Source of the DNA: Peptacetobacter hiranonis
GTDB lineage: Bacteria > Bacillota > Clostridia > Peptostreptococcales > Peptostreptococcaceae
NCBI RefSeq assembly: GCF_008151785.1
Contig: NZ_CP036523.1
Location: forward strand, 620,001 to 684,000
DNA: 64,000 bases
Reading direction: 5' to 3'
This document shows positions 56,414 to 64,000 of this stretch, in pieces. Both the position numbers and the translations under genes were made by a program. Position 1 is the first letter of the stretch; the number at the start of each line of letters is the position of its first letter. A model generated the notes under the pieces. That model searched no databases and was not told the origin of the DNA. It saw only the letters and a program-made list of their open reading frames with translations.

Positions 56414-56687
56414 TATAAGCTGTTATAAGTTTACTAACTTTTAAGAAGTTGGTTTAATCAAAATTTGCCAATGGTATTGTTAGTATGTAGCATATGAGTT
56501 ATATAGAAAAGACGAACTCGACAATCTGGAGACGTGTATTTTATTGACAACAGAACAAATTACTTGTACACACGTCGAAGCTGGAGAGGAGTCTTTCTAT
56601 ATCTCATATGCTTCGCATATTAGCAAAGAATTGGCAAATTTTGATTATTCCACTTCCTAATAAGTAGTAAACTTATAACCATTTATA
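56414..56687 (-). repeat. TCCAG/ATTGTC hairpin element, copy 12 (long class, 274-bp palindrome)
   Basis: GTTATAAGTTTACTA pairs with TAGTAAACTTATAAC; AATCAAAATTTGCCAAT pairs with ATTGGCAAATTTTGATT; AGCATATGAG with CTCATATGCT. On the minus strand the core is TCCAG-CTTCGACGTG ... CACGTCTCCAG-ATTGTC. It lies just past the desulfoferrodoxin terminator, in sense orientation; its middle arms are homologous to copy 11 but its outermost arms are not. Confidence 0.88.
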
Positions 56688-56693
56688 CAATAA

Positions 56694-56724
56694 AAAAGGG
56701 TGTTGCAATTATTGCAACACCCTA
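56694..56724 (-). terminator. Desulfoferrodoxin terminator
   Basis: On the minus strand GGGTGTTGCAA pairs perfectly with TTGCAACACCC and is followed by six T. Confidence 0.92.
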
Positions 56725-56730
56725 TATTTC

Positions 56731-57108
56731 TTATAATTCTTTTTTCCATAATCCGTGTAAGTTACAGTATTCGTATACAGCAACTGGTTTTTCACCTTCA
56801 AGTAAAGCGAATTCAGCAACTGGTTTTTCACCTGGTTTAAGGTCTTTTCTACGTACACCCTGATCTGTTTCAAGAAGTATGAACATTATGTAGTGTTTTT
56901 CTTCCATTGGATGTTCTACTGAACCAACCTGAGCTTTTACTACATTTCCTTCAACTGTTACTTCTGGAACGTGTTTTTCTGTAGCTGCATCTACTGTATT
57001 TGGAACTAGTTCTGTCATTTTCTGTCCACAGCACATTAATGGTACTGGAGTTTCATATACTACCTCAACTAAATTTTTACATCTTTCACATAAATAGAAT
57101 TTTGTCAT
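56731..57108 (-). CDS. dfx: Desulfoferrodoxin (superoxide reductase, two iron centres)
   Basis: The 125-residue protein has an N-terminal desulforedoxin centre (FYLCERCKNLVEVV ... LMCCGQKM, four Cys) and the catalytic neelaredoxin centre: His in EKHVPEV, two His in VEHPMEEKHYIMF, and Cys-His in YEYCNLHGLW. It reduces superoxide to peroxide without making oxygen, typical of strict anaerobes. Both iron sites appear complete. AGGAGG precedes the start. A 13-bp palindrome lies just upstream. Confidence 0.95.
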   Translation of the reverse strand: MTKFYLCERCKNLVEVVYETPVPLMCCGQKMTELVPNTVDAATEKHVPEVTVEGNVVKAQVGSVEHPMEEKHYIMFILLETDQGVRRKDLKPGEKPVAEFALLEGEKPVAVYEYCNLHGLWKKEL

Positions 57109-57478
57109 TTTAAATTCCTCCTAATAATTGACACTTTGTGTCGTATTTTTTATTTTAATTTGATTCTTACCTTAGTAATAATAGGATTGATTAAATTTCT
57201 CATCGAAAATTTTTCTCATCTTACTCAATCACTTATTAATATAATTACCCGTTAAAGTCATATTTAAACATATAAAAGTAAAAAAAGCAAAAAATTTTGA
57301 AAAAAATATAAAAAACAAAATTTCAAAGGTGTATAATTTAATATATACTCAAAAAAAACCGATAATAAATACAAAAGTATAAATCATATGAAATATAATA
57401 GAAAAATCCTTTGAAAGTGTATACAAAATAATTAAGAGAGAGTATTCTTGTGTATATATAAAAATCAGGAGGAAAATT
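57109..57478. promoter_or_regulatory. Divergent dfx / murJ control region with a 13-bp palindrome
   Basis: GACAC-TTT-GTGTC (57130-57142) lies 22 bases upstream of the dfx start, in the expected leader or operator position. A TATAAT at 57332-57337 could serve murJ, without a clear -35 box. The remainder is AT-rich with nothing else identified. Confidence 0.45.
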
Positions 57479-59041
57479 ATGAGTAAGGTGGCAAAAGCTA
57501 CTATGGGACTTTTCATAGTTACCATGGTTTCGAAAATTTTTGGATTTGCCAGAGAAACTATACTGGTATCTGTCCATGGTGCAGGAATGGTTACCGATGC
57601 GTTTATAACATCGATGAATATTCCGACGGTTATATTTTCAACGATAGGGAGTGCGCTTGCGACGACATTTATTCCGATGTACTACACAGTGGAAAAAGAT
57701 CTGGGCAAGGAAGGGACAGATAAGTTTGTAAATAATATATTCAATATGATAGTTGTTGTCAGCTTATTATTATCCGTAATTGGGTATATATTTTCTGACG
57801 AGCTAGTAAAAATATTTGCAATGAGCTATTCTGGAGAAAAACTGAAGCTGGCTTCAGAGTTTACGAGGATAATGATATGGGGGATGGTGTTTATAGGGCT
57901 TAGTAATATAATGACATGCCTAATGAATATCAACTCAAAATTTATCGTGCCTAGCATCACAGGTATACCATTTAATATAATAATTATTATAGGTATTTAC
58001 CTAAGTGCAAAATACGATATTAGACTAATGCCGATATTTACATTAATTGCGATGGCGAGTCAATTCTTATTCCAGGTGCCAGTTTCGTATCACGACGGAT
58101 ATAGGTACAAATTCTACATAGATTTAAAGGACAAATACATAAAAAAGACGTTAATACTTGTAATACCAGTGTTTATCGGAGTTGGGGTAAATCAGCTAAA
58201 TACGGTTGTCGATAGAACATTGGCATCTACACTTGGAGACGGGATAATTACTGTGTTAAACGATGCATCTATTTTAAATACATTTGTAATAGGTGTGTTT
58301 ATCTCAAGTATTCAGTCTGTTGTGTACCCGCTATTATCCAAGCTATCAAGCGAAGGAAATAGCAAGGCAGCTACAGGCATAATTAGAAAGAGTGTGAATG
58401 TGGTAATAGTTCTTATGATTCCTATAGCAGTTGGAATAATGGTGCTTTCAATTCCAATAGTGCAGCTTGCGTTTGAAAGAGGTAAGTTTGACCACAGTGC
58501 AACACTATTAACAGCTGCGGCACTTTCATACTACGCACTAGGACTACCTGCTTCAGGGCTTAGAAACATACTTGGAAATGTATTCTACTCATTTGGAGAT
58601 ACTAAAACACCTATGAGAAACGGAATGATTGCAATGTTTATGAATATTTGTATGAACTTAGTATTTATAAAATTCATGGGACATTGTGGTCTTGCATTTG
58701 CGACAAGTATTTCAGCGACAATATGTATATTATTATTGTTTATGAGCTTGAAAAAGAAGATAAAATACTTCGGGCAAGACAAGATAATAATTACCACAAT
58801 AAAATCTGTAATTTCGGCGGCTATTATGGGTGTTGTGGTGTATTTTGTGTATAAATTCCTTACAATCAGCGGTATTCATGGAACAAAACACCTTATAAAA
58901 GTTCTGTTTGCGTCTGTGATGTCTGGTGTTGTCGTGTATGGAGGAGCAATTCACCTTATGAAGGTGGACGAGGTTGAGATGCTTTTAGATATATTCAAAA
59001 GTAAATCTAAACAGATTGTTTCAAAGATAAGCAATAGATAG
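57479..59041 (+). CDS. murJ: MurJ-type lipid II flippase (MviN family)
   Basis: The 520-residue protein has about fourteen membrane helices and the MviN/MurJ features SKIFGFARETILVSVHGAG near the start, TTFIPMYYTVEKD, and VNQLNTVVDRTLASTLGDG and ERGKFDHSATLLTAAALSYY in the second half. MurJ moves the peptidoglycan precursor lipid II across the membrane. The Arg-rich first helix boundary (GFARE) matches the substrate cavity region. AGGAGG lies just before the ATG. Confidence 0.9.
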   Translation: MSKVAKATMGLFIVTMVSKIFGFARETILVSVHGAGMVTDAFITSMNIPTVIFSTIGSALATTFIPMYYTVEKDLGKEGTDKFVNNIFNMIVVVSLLLSVIGYIFSDELVKIFAMSYSGEKLKLASEFTRIMIWGMVFIGLSNIMTCLMNINSKFIVPSITGIPFNIIIIIGIYLSAKYDIRLMPIFTLIAMASQFLFQVPVSYHDGYRYKFYIDLKDKYIKKTLILVIPVFIGVGVNQLNTVVDRTLASTLGDGIITVLNDASILNTFVIGVFISSIQSVVYPLLSKLSSEGNSKAATGIIRKSVNVVIVLMIPIAVGIMVLSIPIVQLAFERGKFDHSATLLTAAALSYYALGLPASGLRNILGNVFYSFGDTKTPMRNGMIAMFMNICMNLVFIKFMGHCGLAFATSISATICILLLFMSLKKKIKYFGQDKIIITTIKSVISAAIMGVVVYFVYKFLTISGIHGTKHLIKVLFASVMSGVVVYGGAIHLMKVDEVEMLLDIFKSKSKQIVSKISNR

Positions 59042-59143
59042 ATGTATGGATAAATTTGTGGAAAAAGAGTAAAATATGAATAGAGTAGTATAAGAGAGTA
59101 AAGAAGATAAGATTATATAAAGAGGAAAATTGGAGGGTTTAAT

Positions 59144-60106
59144 ATGATATCAGATAACCTTATAAAAAATTATGCGAGTGCAAGGGGCACATCTAATTTA
59201 GTTCTTACGGTTGGAACTATAGACAATGGGGAAATGGACTACAAAGTTTACGGTCATAAAGGTGCTCAAATAACTAAGCAACAGCATAGATACGAGATAG
59301 GATCTCTTACTAAAAGTATTATGATGGCTAAGCTATGTCAGGCAATTAGCGAAGGAAAAGTTAGTCCAAGTGACAAGATAGGTACTATATTAGACGAAAA
59401 TATAAGTCACAATCCAACAATAGAGCAGCTTGCAACTCACACTGCTAGATACGGAAATTCATATCCTAAGCATATAACTAGAAAGGAAATGAAGAATGCG
59501 CTATTTAGCAAGGATAATCCATATTGTGGATATAAGGAAAATGATATATTAAATGATATAGAAAATTTCAAACCAAATGCTAAGCATCGTGAATGGGTGT
59601 ACTCTCATTTTGGTGGAGCAGTTATGGGAGAAGTGTTATCTAAGATATATGATAAGGATATTAAGACGATTATAGAGGAAACTGTAGAGGAGCTAGGTCT
59701 TGAAAATACTGGCTATACAGGAGATACTGAGATAGGTAAGTGTTGGAAGTGGAATGGGGACGAGGTGTATGCAGCTACATCTGGTCTAGTATCTACAGTG
59801 AATGATATGATGAAGTTTGTTCAGGAAAATATCGAGTGTGATCCAGAGTATTTAACTTTAGGACATAAGAAGTATTATACTATTTCTAAAGGTAAGTACG
59901 ATATGGGGCTTGGTTGGGTAATCAACGACGATACTAAGATTATCTGGCACGATGGAAGTACTGATAATTTTGACTGCTTTATAGGTTTTGAGAAACACAG
60001 CAAGAAAGGTGTGGTTGTACTTTCAAATTATCCGAATAAAGGAGAAATAAATGCTGCGAAGATAGGACTAGAGAAGATTACTGAGTTAGTAAAGAATCGT
60101 AAATAG
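59144..60106 (+). CDS. Serine hydrolase of the beta-lactamase/DD-peptidase class C family
   Basis: The 320-residue protein has the SxxK motif Ser54-Leu-Thr-Lys57 in YEIGSLTKSIM, the second motif as YSH in EWVYSHFGGAVMGEV, and HDGSTDNFDCF as the third (HxG) motif. There is no signal peptide, so it is probably cytoplasmic, acting as an esterase or peptidase rather than a drug-resistance enzyme. QLATHTARYGN is the class C LxTHTxGL-like segment. It ends seven bases before hairpin copy 13, which provides its terminator. Confidence 0.82.
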   Translation: MISDNLIKNYASARGTSNLVLTVGTIDNGEMDYKVYGHKGAQITKQQHRYEIGSLTKSIMMAKLCQAISEGKVSPSDKIGTILDENISHNPTIEQLATHTARYGNSYPKHITRKEMKNALFSKDNPYCGYKENDILNDIENFKPNAKHREWVYSHFGGAVMGEVLSKIYDKDIKTIIEETVEELGLENTGYTGDTEIGKCWKWNGDEVYAATSGLVSTVNDMMKFVQENIECDPEYLTLGHKKYYTISKGKYDMGLGWVINDDTKIIWHDGSTDNFDCFIGFEKHSKKGVVVLSNYPNKGEINAAKIGLEKITELVKNRK

Positions 60107-60112
60107 GGAAGA

Positions 60113-60238
60113 GGAAGAACTATATATGTCTACTCCAGGCTTCGACGCTTTCTTTGCTTTTTTCGAACTCCGTTCGAATAGCAAATGTTGAAAGCGTCTG
60201 TAGATTGTCGTACGACATATATAGATTCTTCCTTTTTT
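60113..60238 (+). repeat. TCCAG/ATTGTC hairpin element, copy 13 (long class, unique arms)
   Basis: GGAAGAACTATATATGTC pairs with GACATATATAGATTCTTCC (one bulge), then T6. The core is TCCAG-GCTTCGACGCTTTC ... GAAAGCGTCTGTAG-ATTGTC, with a further TTCGAA / TTCGAA hairpin in the loop. The outer closing helix is TAC / GTA instead of CTC / GAG. It follows the serine hydrolase stop by seven bases and looks like its terminator. Confidence 0.88.
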
Positions 60239-60336
60239 ATTACGTTTCTATCTAGCTCAGAAATCTTCGGGGAGTCGCTAGAGGTAGATATAGTCTTCCT
60301 ATTTTTTATTACGCTTTTATCTAGCTAGGAAATCTT
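60228..60336. repeat. Degenerate direct repeat, two copies of about 40 bases
   Basis: 60228-60267 and 60295-60336 share CTTCCT-T-run-ATTACG, then TATCTAGCT and GAAATCTT. The first copy overlaps the end of hairpin copy 13. A TAGATATAG stretch lies between them. Confidence 0.6.
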
Positions 60337-60399
60337 AAGTATGTTGTAGGTTTTGTGATATAATTTTTATATAGAGATTATAAAAGGACGTGATTTATT

Positions 60400-60630
60400 A
60401 TGATAAATGAAAAGGAAATGGATTTTGTTGTATATTGCGTGGAGAATTTGGCTAATTATATAAATGAGGACTCAGTTAAAGTTTTTGATTTGCTTGATGA
60501 AAACGAACTTATAGAAGGGTATATTTTAAAATTTTATGATATTTTACATACTCAAGGTAAGGTTTGGATTGTTGAGGACTTAGTAGAACAATTAGAGAAA
60601 AGTGGATGTGATGAATATGTTAGCAAATAA
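60400..60630 (+). CDS. DUF3791-like small protein
   Basis: The 76-residue acidic helical protein contains FVVYCVENLANYI near the start and ILHTQGKVWIVEDLVEQLE toward the end; the HTxG-x-x-(Y/W)IxED pattern is typical of DUF3791 proteins. Such genes lie beside a second small gene and often a DUF3990 ADP-ribosyltransferase-like toxin gene. No DUF3990 gene is present here. It overlaps the next gene by 20 bases, so the pair is translated together. Confidence 0.65.
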   Translation: MINEKEMDFVVYCVENLANYINEDSVKVFDLLDENELIEGYILKFYDILHTQGKVWIVEDLVEQLEKSGCDEYVSK

Positions 60631-60841
60631 AACTTTATTAAATATGAAATACGCAAGAGTTATAATGGAGTTTTCAAGAATTACTGGTGTTTCTGAAAAT
60701 GATGCACTTAGAATATTCTATCATTCTGATTTATATTTTTTAATGAAAAATGGGATATCTGATATTCATTGTATGTCTGATAGTTGGTTGGCAGAAGAGT
60801 TGAAGGAAGAATATAATAATAAGAAAATTGCAAATAAATAA
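60611..60841 (+). CDS. Small helical partner protein of the DUF3791-like gene
   Basis: The roughly 76-residue protein contains VIMEFSRITGVSENDALRIF, then YHSDLYFLMKNGISDIHCMS and WLAEELKEEY. I recognise the layout as that of small proteins paired with DUF3791 genes but cannot name a family with certainty. The start is one of several in-frame codons (GTG 60602, ATG 60611, ATG 60617); none has a strong ribosome site, which suits coupling to the preceding gene. It may be the remains of a toxin-antitoxin-like module. Confidence 0.55.
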   Translation: MNMLANKTLLNMKYARVIMEFSRITGVSENDALRIFYHSDLYFLMKNGISDIHCMSDSWLAEELKEEYNNKKIANK

Positions 60842-60843
60842 GT

Positions 60844-60876
60844 AGGCACTCATTTTATTTTGAGTGTCTTTTTTGA
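60844..60876 (+). terminator. Terminator after the DUF3791-like pair
   Basis: GGCACTCA pairs with TGAGTGTC over an 8-base loop (one G-T pair), then T6. Confidence 0.8.
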
Positions 60877-61005
60877 TGATATCAAAAGTTTGAACGATTT
60901 TATTTTTTTCTGTTTGTATGATATAATAGTACATATGTTTGATAAATTTGGACGATTCTGTTTACAGATCGGTCCATATAAACTAAAAGAGAGAGGATTT
61001 TTGTT

Positions 61006-61509
61006 TTGATTATTTTAGGAATTGACCCGGGTATCGCAATTGTAGGATACGGGGTTATTGAATACAAGGGAAATAATTTTAGAGTTATCGACTATGGTGC
61101 GATTACTACTCCAGCGCACACAGATTTGACTACTAGGCTAGAGATGGTGTACAAGGGAGTTGATACGATTATAAAGAGTTATGATATAGATGAGGTTGGA
61201 ATCGAGGAGCTGTTCTTCAACAAGAACGTAAAGACTGCGATTACTGTTGCTCAAGCTAGGGGGGTTACTCTTCTTGCGTGTGCTCACAATAATGTTCCAA
61301 TTTACGAGTACACACCACCTCAGATTAAGCAGGGAGTTTGTGGATATGGTAGAGCTGATAAAGTCCGGGTGCAGAAGAGTGTTACTTCATTTTTAAAGCT
61401 TAAAAAAGTACCAAAACCTGATGATGTCGCCGATGCACTTGCAATTGCTATATGTCACGCCCATGCAAATAAATTGGATAAAACTTTGAGAAATATTCAG
61501 GGATTATAA
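61006..61509 (+). CDS. ruvC: RuvC, Holliday junction resolvase
   Basis: The 167-residue protein has the four-acid RNase H-type site: Asp7 in ILGIDPGIAIVGYGV, Glu in VGIEELFFNKN, and two Asp in PKPDDVADALAIAICHA. RuvC nicks Holliday junctions symmetrically with RuvAB. Translation begins at TTG after GAGAGGATTTTTGT. It leads the ruvCAB operon with short gaps. Confidence 0.95.
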   Translation: MIILGIDPGIAIVGYGVIEYKGNNFRVIDYGAITTPAHTDLTTRLEMVYKGVDTIIKSYDIDEVGIEELFFNKNVKTAITVAQARGVTLLACAHNNVPIYEYTPPQIKQGVCGYGRADKVRVQKSVTSFLKLKKVPKPDDVADALAIAICHAHANKLDKTLRNIQGL

Positions 61510-61554
61510 TAAGAAATAGTTATAAGAAAGTATGATTATAGAAAGGAAAAAATT

Positions 61555-62157
61555 ATGTATAGATACATTAAGGGAACTATCGAGGAAATAGGTTTTGACA
61601 GTATTACTATAGATAATAACGATATAGGGTACAGTATTTTGGTGTCTTCAAATACAGCAGCTCAGTATCAGGTCGGCGAAAAAGCTAAGGTATTTACTAA
61701 GCTGATAGTCAGAGAGGACGAGATGTTTTTATGTGGATTCCACTCTGAAGAAGAGAGAAATATGTTTGATATGCTGACTTCAATATCAAAAATAGGTCCA
61801 AAAGTTGGGCTTTCAATTCTTTCATTTGCAACACCAAAACAGCTTGGAGCGTATATTTTAAGTGAAGATATAGCCAAAATATCTAAGGCACCAGGAGTTG
61901 GAAAGAAAACTGCGGAAAGAATTATATTAGAATTAAAAGATAAGATAGATAAGACACAGATTGAGTTTGAGCCGACTTTATTAGAAGCTCAGCCAGCAGC
62001 TATTTCAATAGACGAATCTGTGGATGCATTGATAGCACTTGGTTACACACAGGCTGAAGCAAAAGAAGCTGTCAAGAAAACTAAGAAACCAGGTATGGAA
62101 ACAGAGGAAATTATCAGAAAATCACTTACATATTTAATGAAAAATCCTATCAAATAA
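61555..62157 (+). CDS. ruvA: RuvA, Holliday junction binding protein
   Basis: The 200-residue protein has the N-terminal OB domain (MYRYIKGTIEEIGFDSITI), two HhH motifs (FDMLTSISKIGPKVGLSILS and ISKAPGVGKKTAERIILELK), and a flexible link to the C-terminal three-helix domain (VDALIALGYTQAEAKEAVKK) that binds RuvB. The length is normal. It lies 45 bases after ruvC, with AGAAAGGAA before the ATG. Confidence 0.96.
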   Translation: MYRYIKGTIEEIGFDSITIDNNDIGYSILVSSNTAAQYQVGEKAKVFTKLIVREDEMFLCGFHSEEERNMFDMLTSISKIGPKVGLSILSFATPKQLGAYILSEDIAKISKAPGVGKKTAERIILELKDKIDKTQIEFEPTLLEAQPAAISIDESVDALIALGYTQAEAKEAVKKTKKPGMETEEIIRKSLTYLMKNPIK

Positions 62158-62170
62158 TCTAAAGTAAAGT

Positions 62171-63226
62171 TTGGATTGTGAGGTAGAGAAGGGAGAAATT
62201 GACGAGGAAATGCTAGAAGATTTCGATGAAAATAGAATTATAACGTCTACTATGCAGATGGACGATGTGGAAATTGAGAATAATTTAAGACCTAAAACAC
62301 TTGATGAGTATTTAGGTCAGGAAAAGTCAAAAGAGCAGCTTAGTATTTTTATTGAGGCAGCCAGAAGTAGAAATGAACAGCTAGATCACGTACTTTTATA
62401 TGGACCTCCAGGTCTTGGAAAGACTACATTAGCGGGAATAATTGCCAATGAAATGGGCGTTAATTTAAGGATAACATCTGGTCCTGCAATAGAAAAGGCT
62501 GGGGATTTAGCTGCGATACTAACAAATTTAGAAGAGAATGATGTTTTATTCATAGACGAAATTCACAGAATAAACAGAAGTGTTGAGGAAGTTCTTTATC
62601 CTGCGATGGAGGATTTTTGCTTGGATATTATAATCGGTAAAGGGCCATCAGCTAGAAGTATAAGACTTGATTTACCTAAATTCACTCTAATTGGAGCGAC
62701 TACTAGACCAGGTATGCTTACAAATCCACTTAGAGATAGATTTGGAGTGATTTGCAAGCTAGACTACTACACAAATGACGAACTTGCTCAGATAGTTAAG
62801 AGATCGTCTGGACTTTTAGGTGCTGGTATAGATGATAAATCTGCAGCAGAGATTGCTAGAAGATCACGTGGAACACCGAGAATTGCAAATAGATTATTAA
62901 AAAGGGTTAGAGATTATGCTCAGGTCAGAGCAAATGGAGATATCACAGAAGATGTAGCAAAAGATGCACTAGAGCTACTTGGTGTGGATTCTCTTGGGCT
63001 TGACTATGTAGATGAAACTCTTTTAAAAACAATCATCGAGAAGTTTGGTGGAGGGCCAGTTGGACTGGATACACTTGCTGCTTCTATAGGTGAGGATAGA
63101 AATACAATAGAAGACGTATATGAACCGTATCTAATACAATTGGGATTCATAAACAGAGGTGCGAGAGGAAGAATGGCAATGCCAAAAGCGTACAAACATC
63201 TCAATTATCCTATAGGTGAGGAATAG
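62171..63226 (+). CDS. ruvB: RuvB, Holliday junction branch-migration ATPase
   Basis: The AAA+ protein has Walker [13 protein letters not shown], Walker B FIDEIHR, sensor 1 [10 protein letters not shown], the Arg finger in NPLRDRFG, and a C-terminal winged helix ([20 protein letters not shown]). It drives branch migration with RuvA. The start is uncertain: TTG 62171 gives 351 residues but has a poor ribosome site; ATG 62210 would give 338 and is preceded by GAGG at short spacing. The N-terminal extension before [13 protein letters not shown] is acidic. Hairpin copy 14 follows its stop and probably terminates the operon. Confidence 0.95.
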   Translation: MDCEVEKGEIDEEMLEDFDENRIITSTMQMDDVEIENNLRPKTLDEYLGQEKSKEQLSIFIEAARSRNEQLDHVLLYGPPGLGKTTLAGIIANEMGVNLRITSGPAIEKAGDLAAILTNLEENDVLFIDEIHRINRSVEEVLYPAMEDFCLDIIIGKGPSARSIRLDLPKFTLIGATTRPGMLTNPLRDRFGVICKLDYYTNDELAQIVKRSSGLLGAGIDDKSAAEIARRSRGTPRIANRLLKRVRDYAQVRANGDITEDVAKDALELLGVDSLGLDYVDETLLKTIIEKFGGGPVGLDTLAASIGEDRNTIEDVYEPYLIQLGFINRGARGRMAMPKAYKHLNYPIGEE

Positions 63227-63230
63227 AAAG

Positions 63231-63313
63231 AAGGGGAATGTACTATCTCATACGTGCTCCAGGCAGTCAAGCTGCATTGTCGCATAGTATGAGATAGCTA
63301 CATTCCCTTTAAT
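63231..63313 (+). repeat. TCCAG/ATTGTC hairpin element, copy 14 (short class, unique arms)
   Basis: AAGGGGAATGTA and CTATCTCATAC pair with GTATGAGATAG and TACATTCCCTT. The tip is TCCAG-GCAG-TCAAG-CTGC-ATTGTC: relative to copies 7-9 the inner helix changed from GCAA/TTGC to GCAG/CTGC and the outer pair set from CTC/GAG to TGC/GCA, both compensatory. It is 5 bases past the ruvB stop with a T-rich exit. Confidence 0.9.
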
Positions 63314-63404
63314 TATTTTCTCAAACTATAGAATAATTGAGAAAGTTTGTACTTAGCTAAAAAGTACTAGAAGTATATCTTCGGTAAAATTTTAAATGTT
63401 AATG

Positions 63405-63475
63405 AGAGGCTACATATAGTACCTAGTTTCAAGTAGTTGAGCTGCATTGTTGCTGGGTTATAATATGTGTAGTCT
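63405..63475 (+). repeat. Degenerate TCCAG/ATTGTC-type hairpin
   Basis: GAGGCTACATAT pairs with ATATGTGTAGTCTC (one bulge); the tip keeps GAGCTGCATTGTTGC but the 5' loop strand is TTCAAG rather than TCCAG. It looks like an eroded copy in tandem with copy 14. Confidence 0.55.
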
Positions 63476-63529
63476 CCTTTAGTTTTATATAGAAGCGGAT
63501 TTGAATAATTGAGTTGTTTGTATTTTGAG

Positions 63530-63558
63530 TTGATATTTGTTTTTTTAGATAGTATAAT
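63530..63558 (+). promoter_or_regulatory. Strong promoter for a candidate RNA
   Basis: TTGATA and TATAAT with a 17-base spacer. No coding gene follows within the window. Confidence 0.7.
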
Positions 63559-63564
63559 TATATT

Positions 63565-63829
63565 ATAGAGATTGATGTTAGATTAATTTGTTTAAAGTTT
63601 TTTATGATTTTGCTTATTTTTCTAATGTTTCATGCTCGATGTTGATATGTCAACGTTTTTAGAGAAGTTTGAAGAGAAAATCAATGTTTTTTGAGGTTAA
63701 AAGTGTAAAAACGCTTGCATGCTCGATAATCGTATTTTTAGCCTAGTGATATCAATGGTTTCAGAGGGTAGGATTTATAAAATTGTTCCCCGTAAGGGGA
63801 TGACGAGAGCCATAGGGCTCTATTTTTTT
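63565..63829 (+). ncRNA. Candidate structured small RNA or leader RNA
   Basis: Between a near-consensus promoter and a clear terminator lie about 265 bases with no open frame. The 3' end has two tight hairpins, TCCCC-GTAA-GGGGA (63787-63800) and AGAGCC-ATA-GGGCTCT followed by T7 (63806-63829). Upstream, CATGCTCGAT occurs twice (near 63630 and 63719), TTGATAT near 63645 can pair with ATATCAA near 63758, and TTGA-TATG-TCAA forms a small hairpin. I could not match it to a riboswitch, T-box, 6S or SRP RNA. It could be a trans-acting RNA or the attenuator of a gene beyond the window edge. Confidence 0.5.
63806..63829 (+). terminator. Terminator of the candidate RNA
   Basis: AGAGCC pairs with GGCTCT over a short loop, followed by seven T. 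The final 170 bases of the window after it are AT-rich with no feature I can support. Confidence 0.85.
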
Positions 63830-64000
63830 GTCCAAAATTACCACTCCTAAAAGAAAAATAATTCCAAAACAAAATCTAATATATTAATAGAAGAAAGTTT
63901 TTAAAATTTCAGAAAAAAACATCTTCTAAATATTGAAAATACTTGCACATAAAGAAAAATTTACCTGTAAAAAAATATTCAACAAAAGTTTAGTTGATAA

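Noticed and set aside
63740-63829. tracrRNA-like reading of the candidate RNA (a stretch ending in ATTTATAAAAT whose complement would end in GAAAC)
   Set aside because: No array, no cas9 and no known repeat support it; the resemblance is a short coincidence.

Overview
The window is AT-rich DNA from a low-GC anaerobic Firmicute. The best guess is a member of the Peptostreptococcaceae (Peptostreptococcus or a close relative). This rests on the backbone order secG ... rnr - smpB - ssrA, a complete Na+-type V-ATPase operon, a desulfoferrodoxin, clostridial PTS operons and a strong preference for CAG as the glutamine codon in core genes. The species cannot be fixed from the sequence alone.

Layout. 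1-700: end of an FMN-binding protein and secG. 1438-4651: an inserted Type II restriction-modification unit (m5C methyltransferase, two-HTH controller, MvaI/BcnI-like endonuclease) that separates secG from rnr and uses mainly CAA for Gln. 5313-8995: RNase R and an adjacent RNB-only paralogue. 9021-10780: azlCD bracketed by roughly 310-bp inverted repeats. 10919-13534: AIM24-family protein, smpB, tmRNA and a glyoxalase-family protein. 13694-18988: small export protein, a GtrA / GT2 / polytopic membrane protein glycosylation set, a helicase gene relic, an ADP-ribosylglycohydrolase and an unknown protein. 19126-22265: glucose/GlcNAc PTS operon under an RAT antiterminator. 22528-31124: LicR-type regulator, lactose/cellobiose-family PTS, GrdB-like protein, glycosylasparaginase-family hydrolase, M20 peptidase and CutC, with a repeated TTTCCTAA / TTAGGAAA operator. 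32165-40844: nine-gene V-ATPase operon. 41252-50113: HD protein, PepD, methyltransferase, YaaA, racemase, HAD phosphatase, coiled-coil protein, MATE pump. 51318-54448: CDF transporter and three envelope-type proteins. 55158-60106: 3D-domain secreted protein, desulfoferrodoxin, MurJ, serine hydrolase. 60400-63226: DUF3791-type pair and ruvCAB. The end holds a candidate small RNA or leader.

The most unusual content is a dispersed family of structured palindromes: 14 clear copies plus a degenerate copy and a tip-less remnant. Each is a long hairpin interrupted by the same asymmetric internal loop, TCCAG on the 5' side and ATTGTC on the 3' side. The helices on both sides of the loop differ completely between copies yet stay self-complementary. 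Twelve of the 14 clear copies follow a gene in the sense orientation, usually at or just past its terminator. I do not recognise the family; it looks like a structured 3'-UTR RNA, or a single-stranded-DNA-folding mobile repeat that targets gene ends.

Gene starts were moved from the longest frame wherever a Shine-Dalgarno sequence decided it. Functions are inferred from motifs visible in the translations; nothing was searched.
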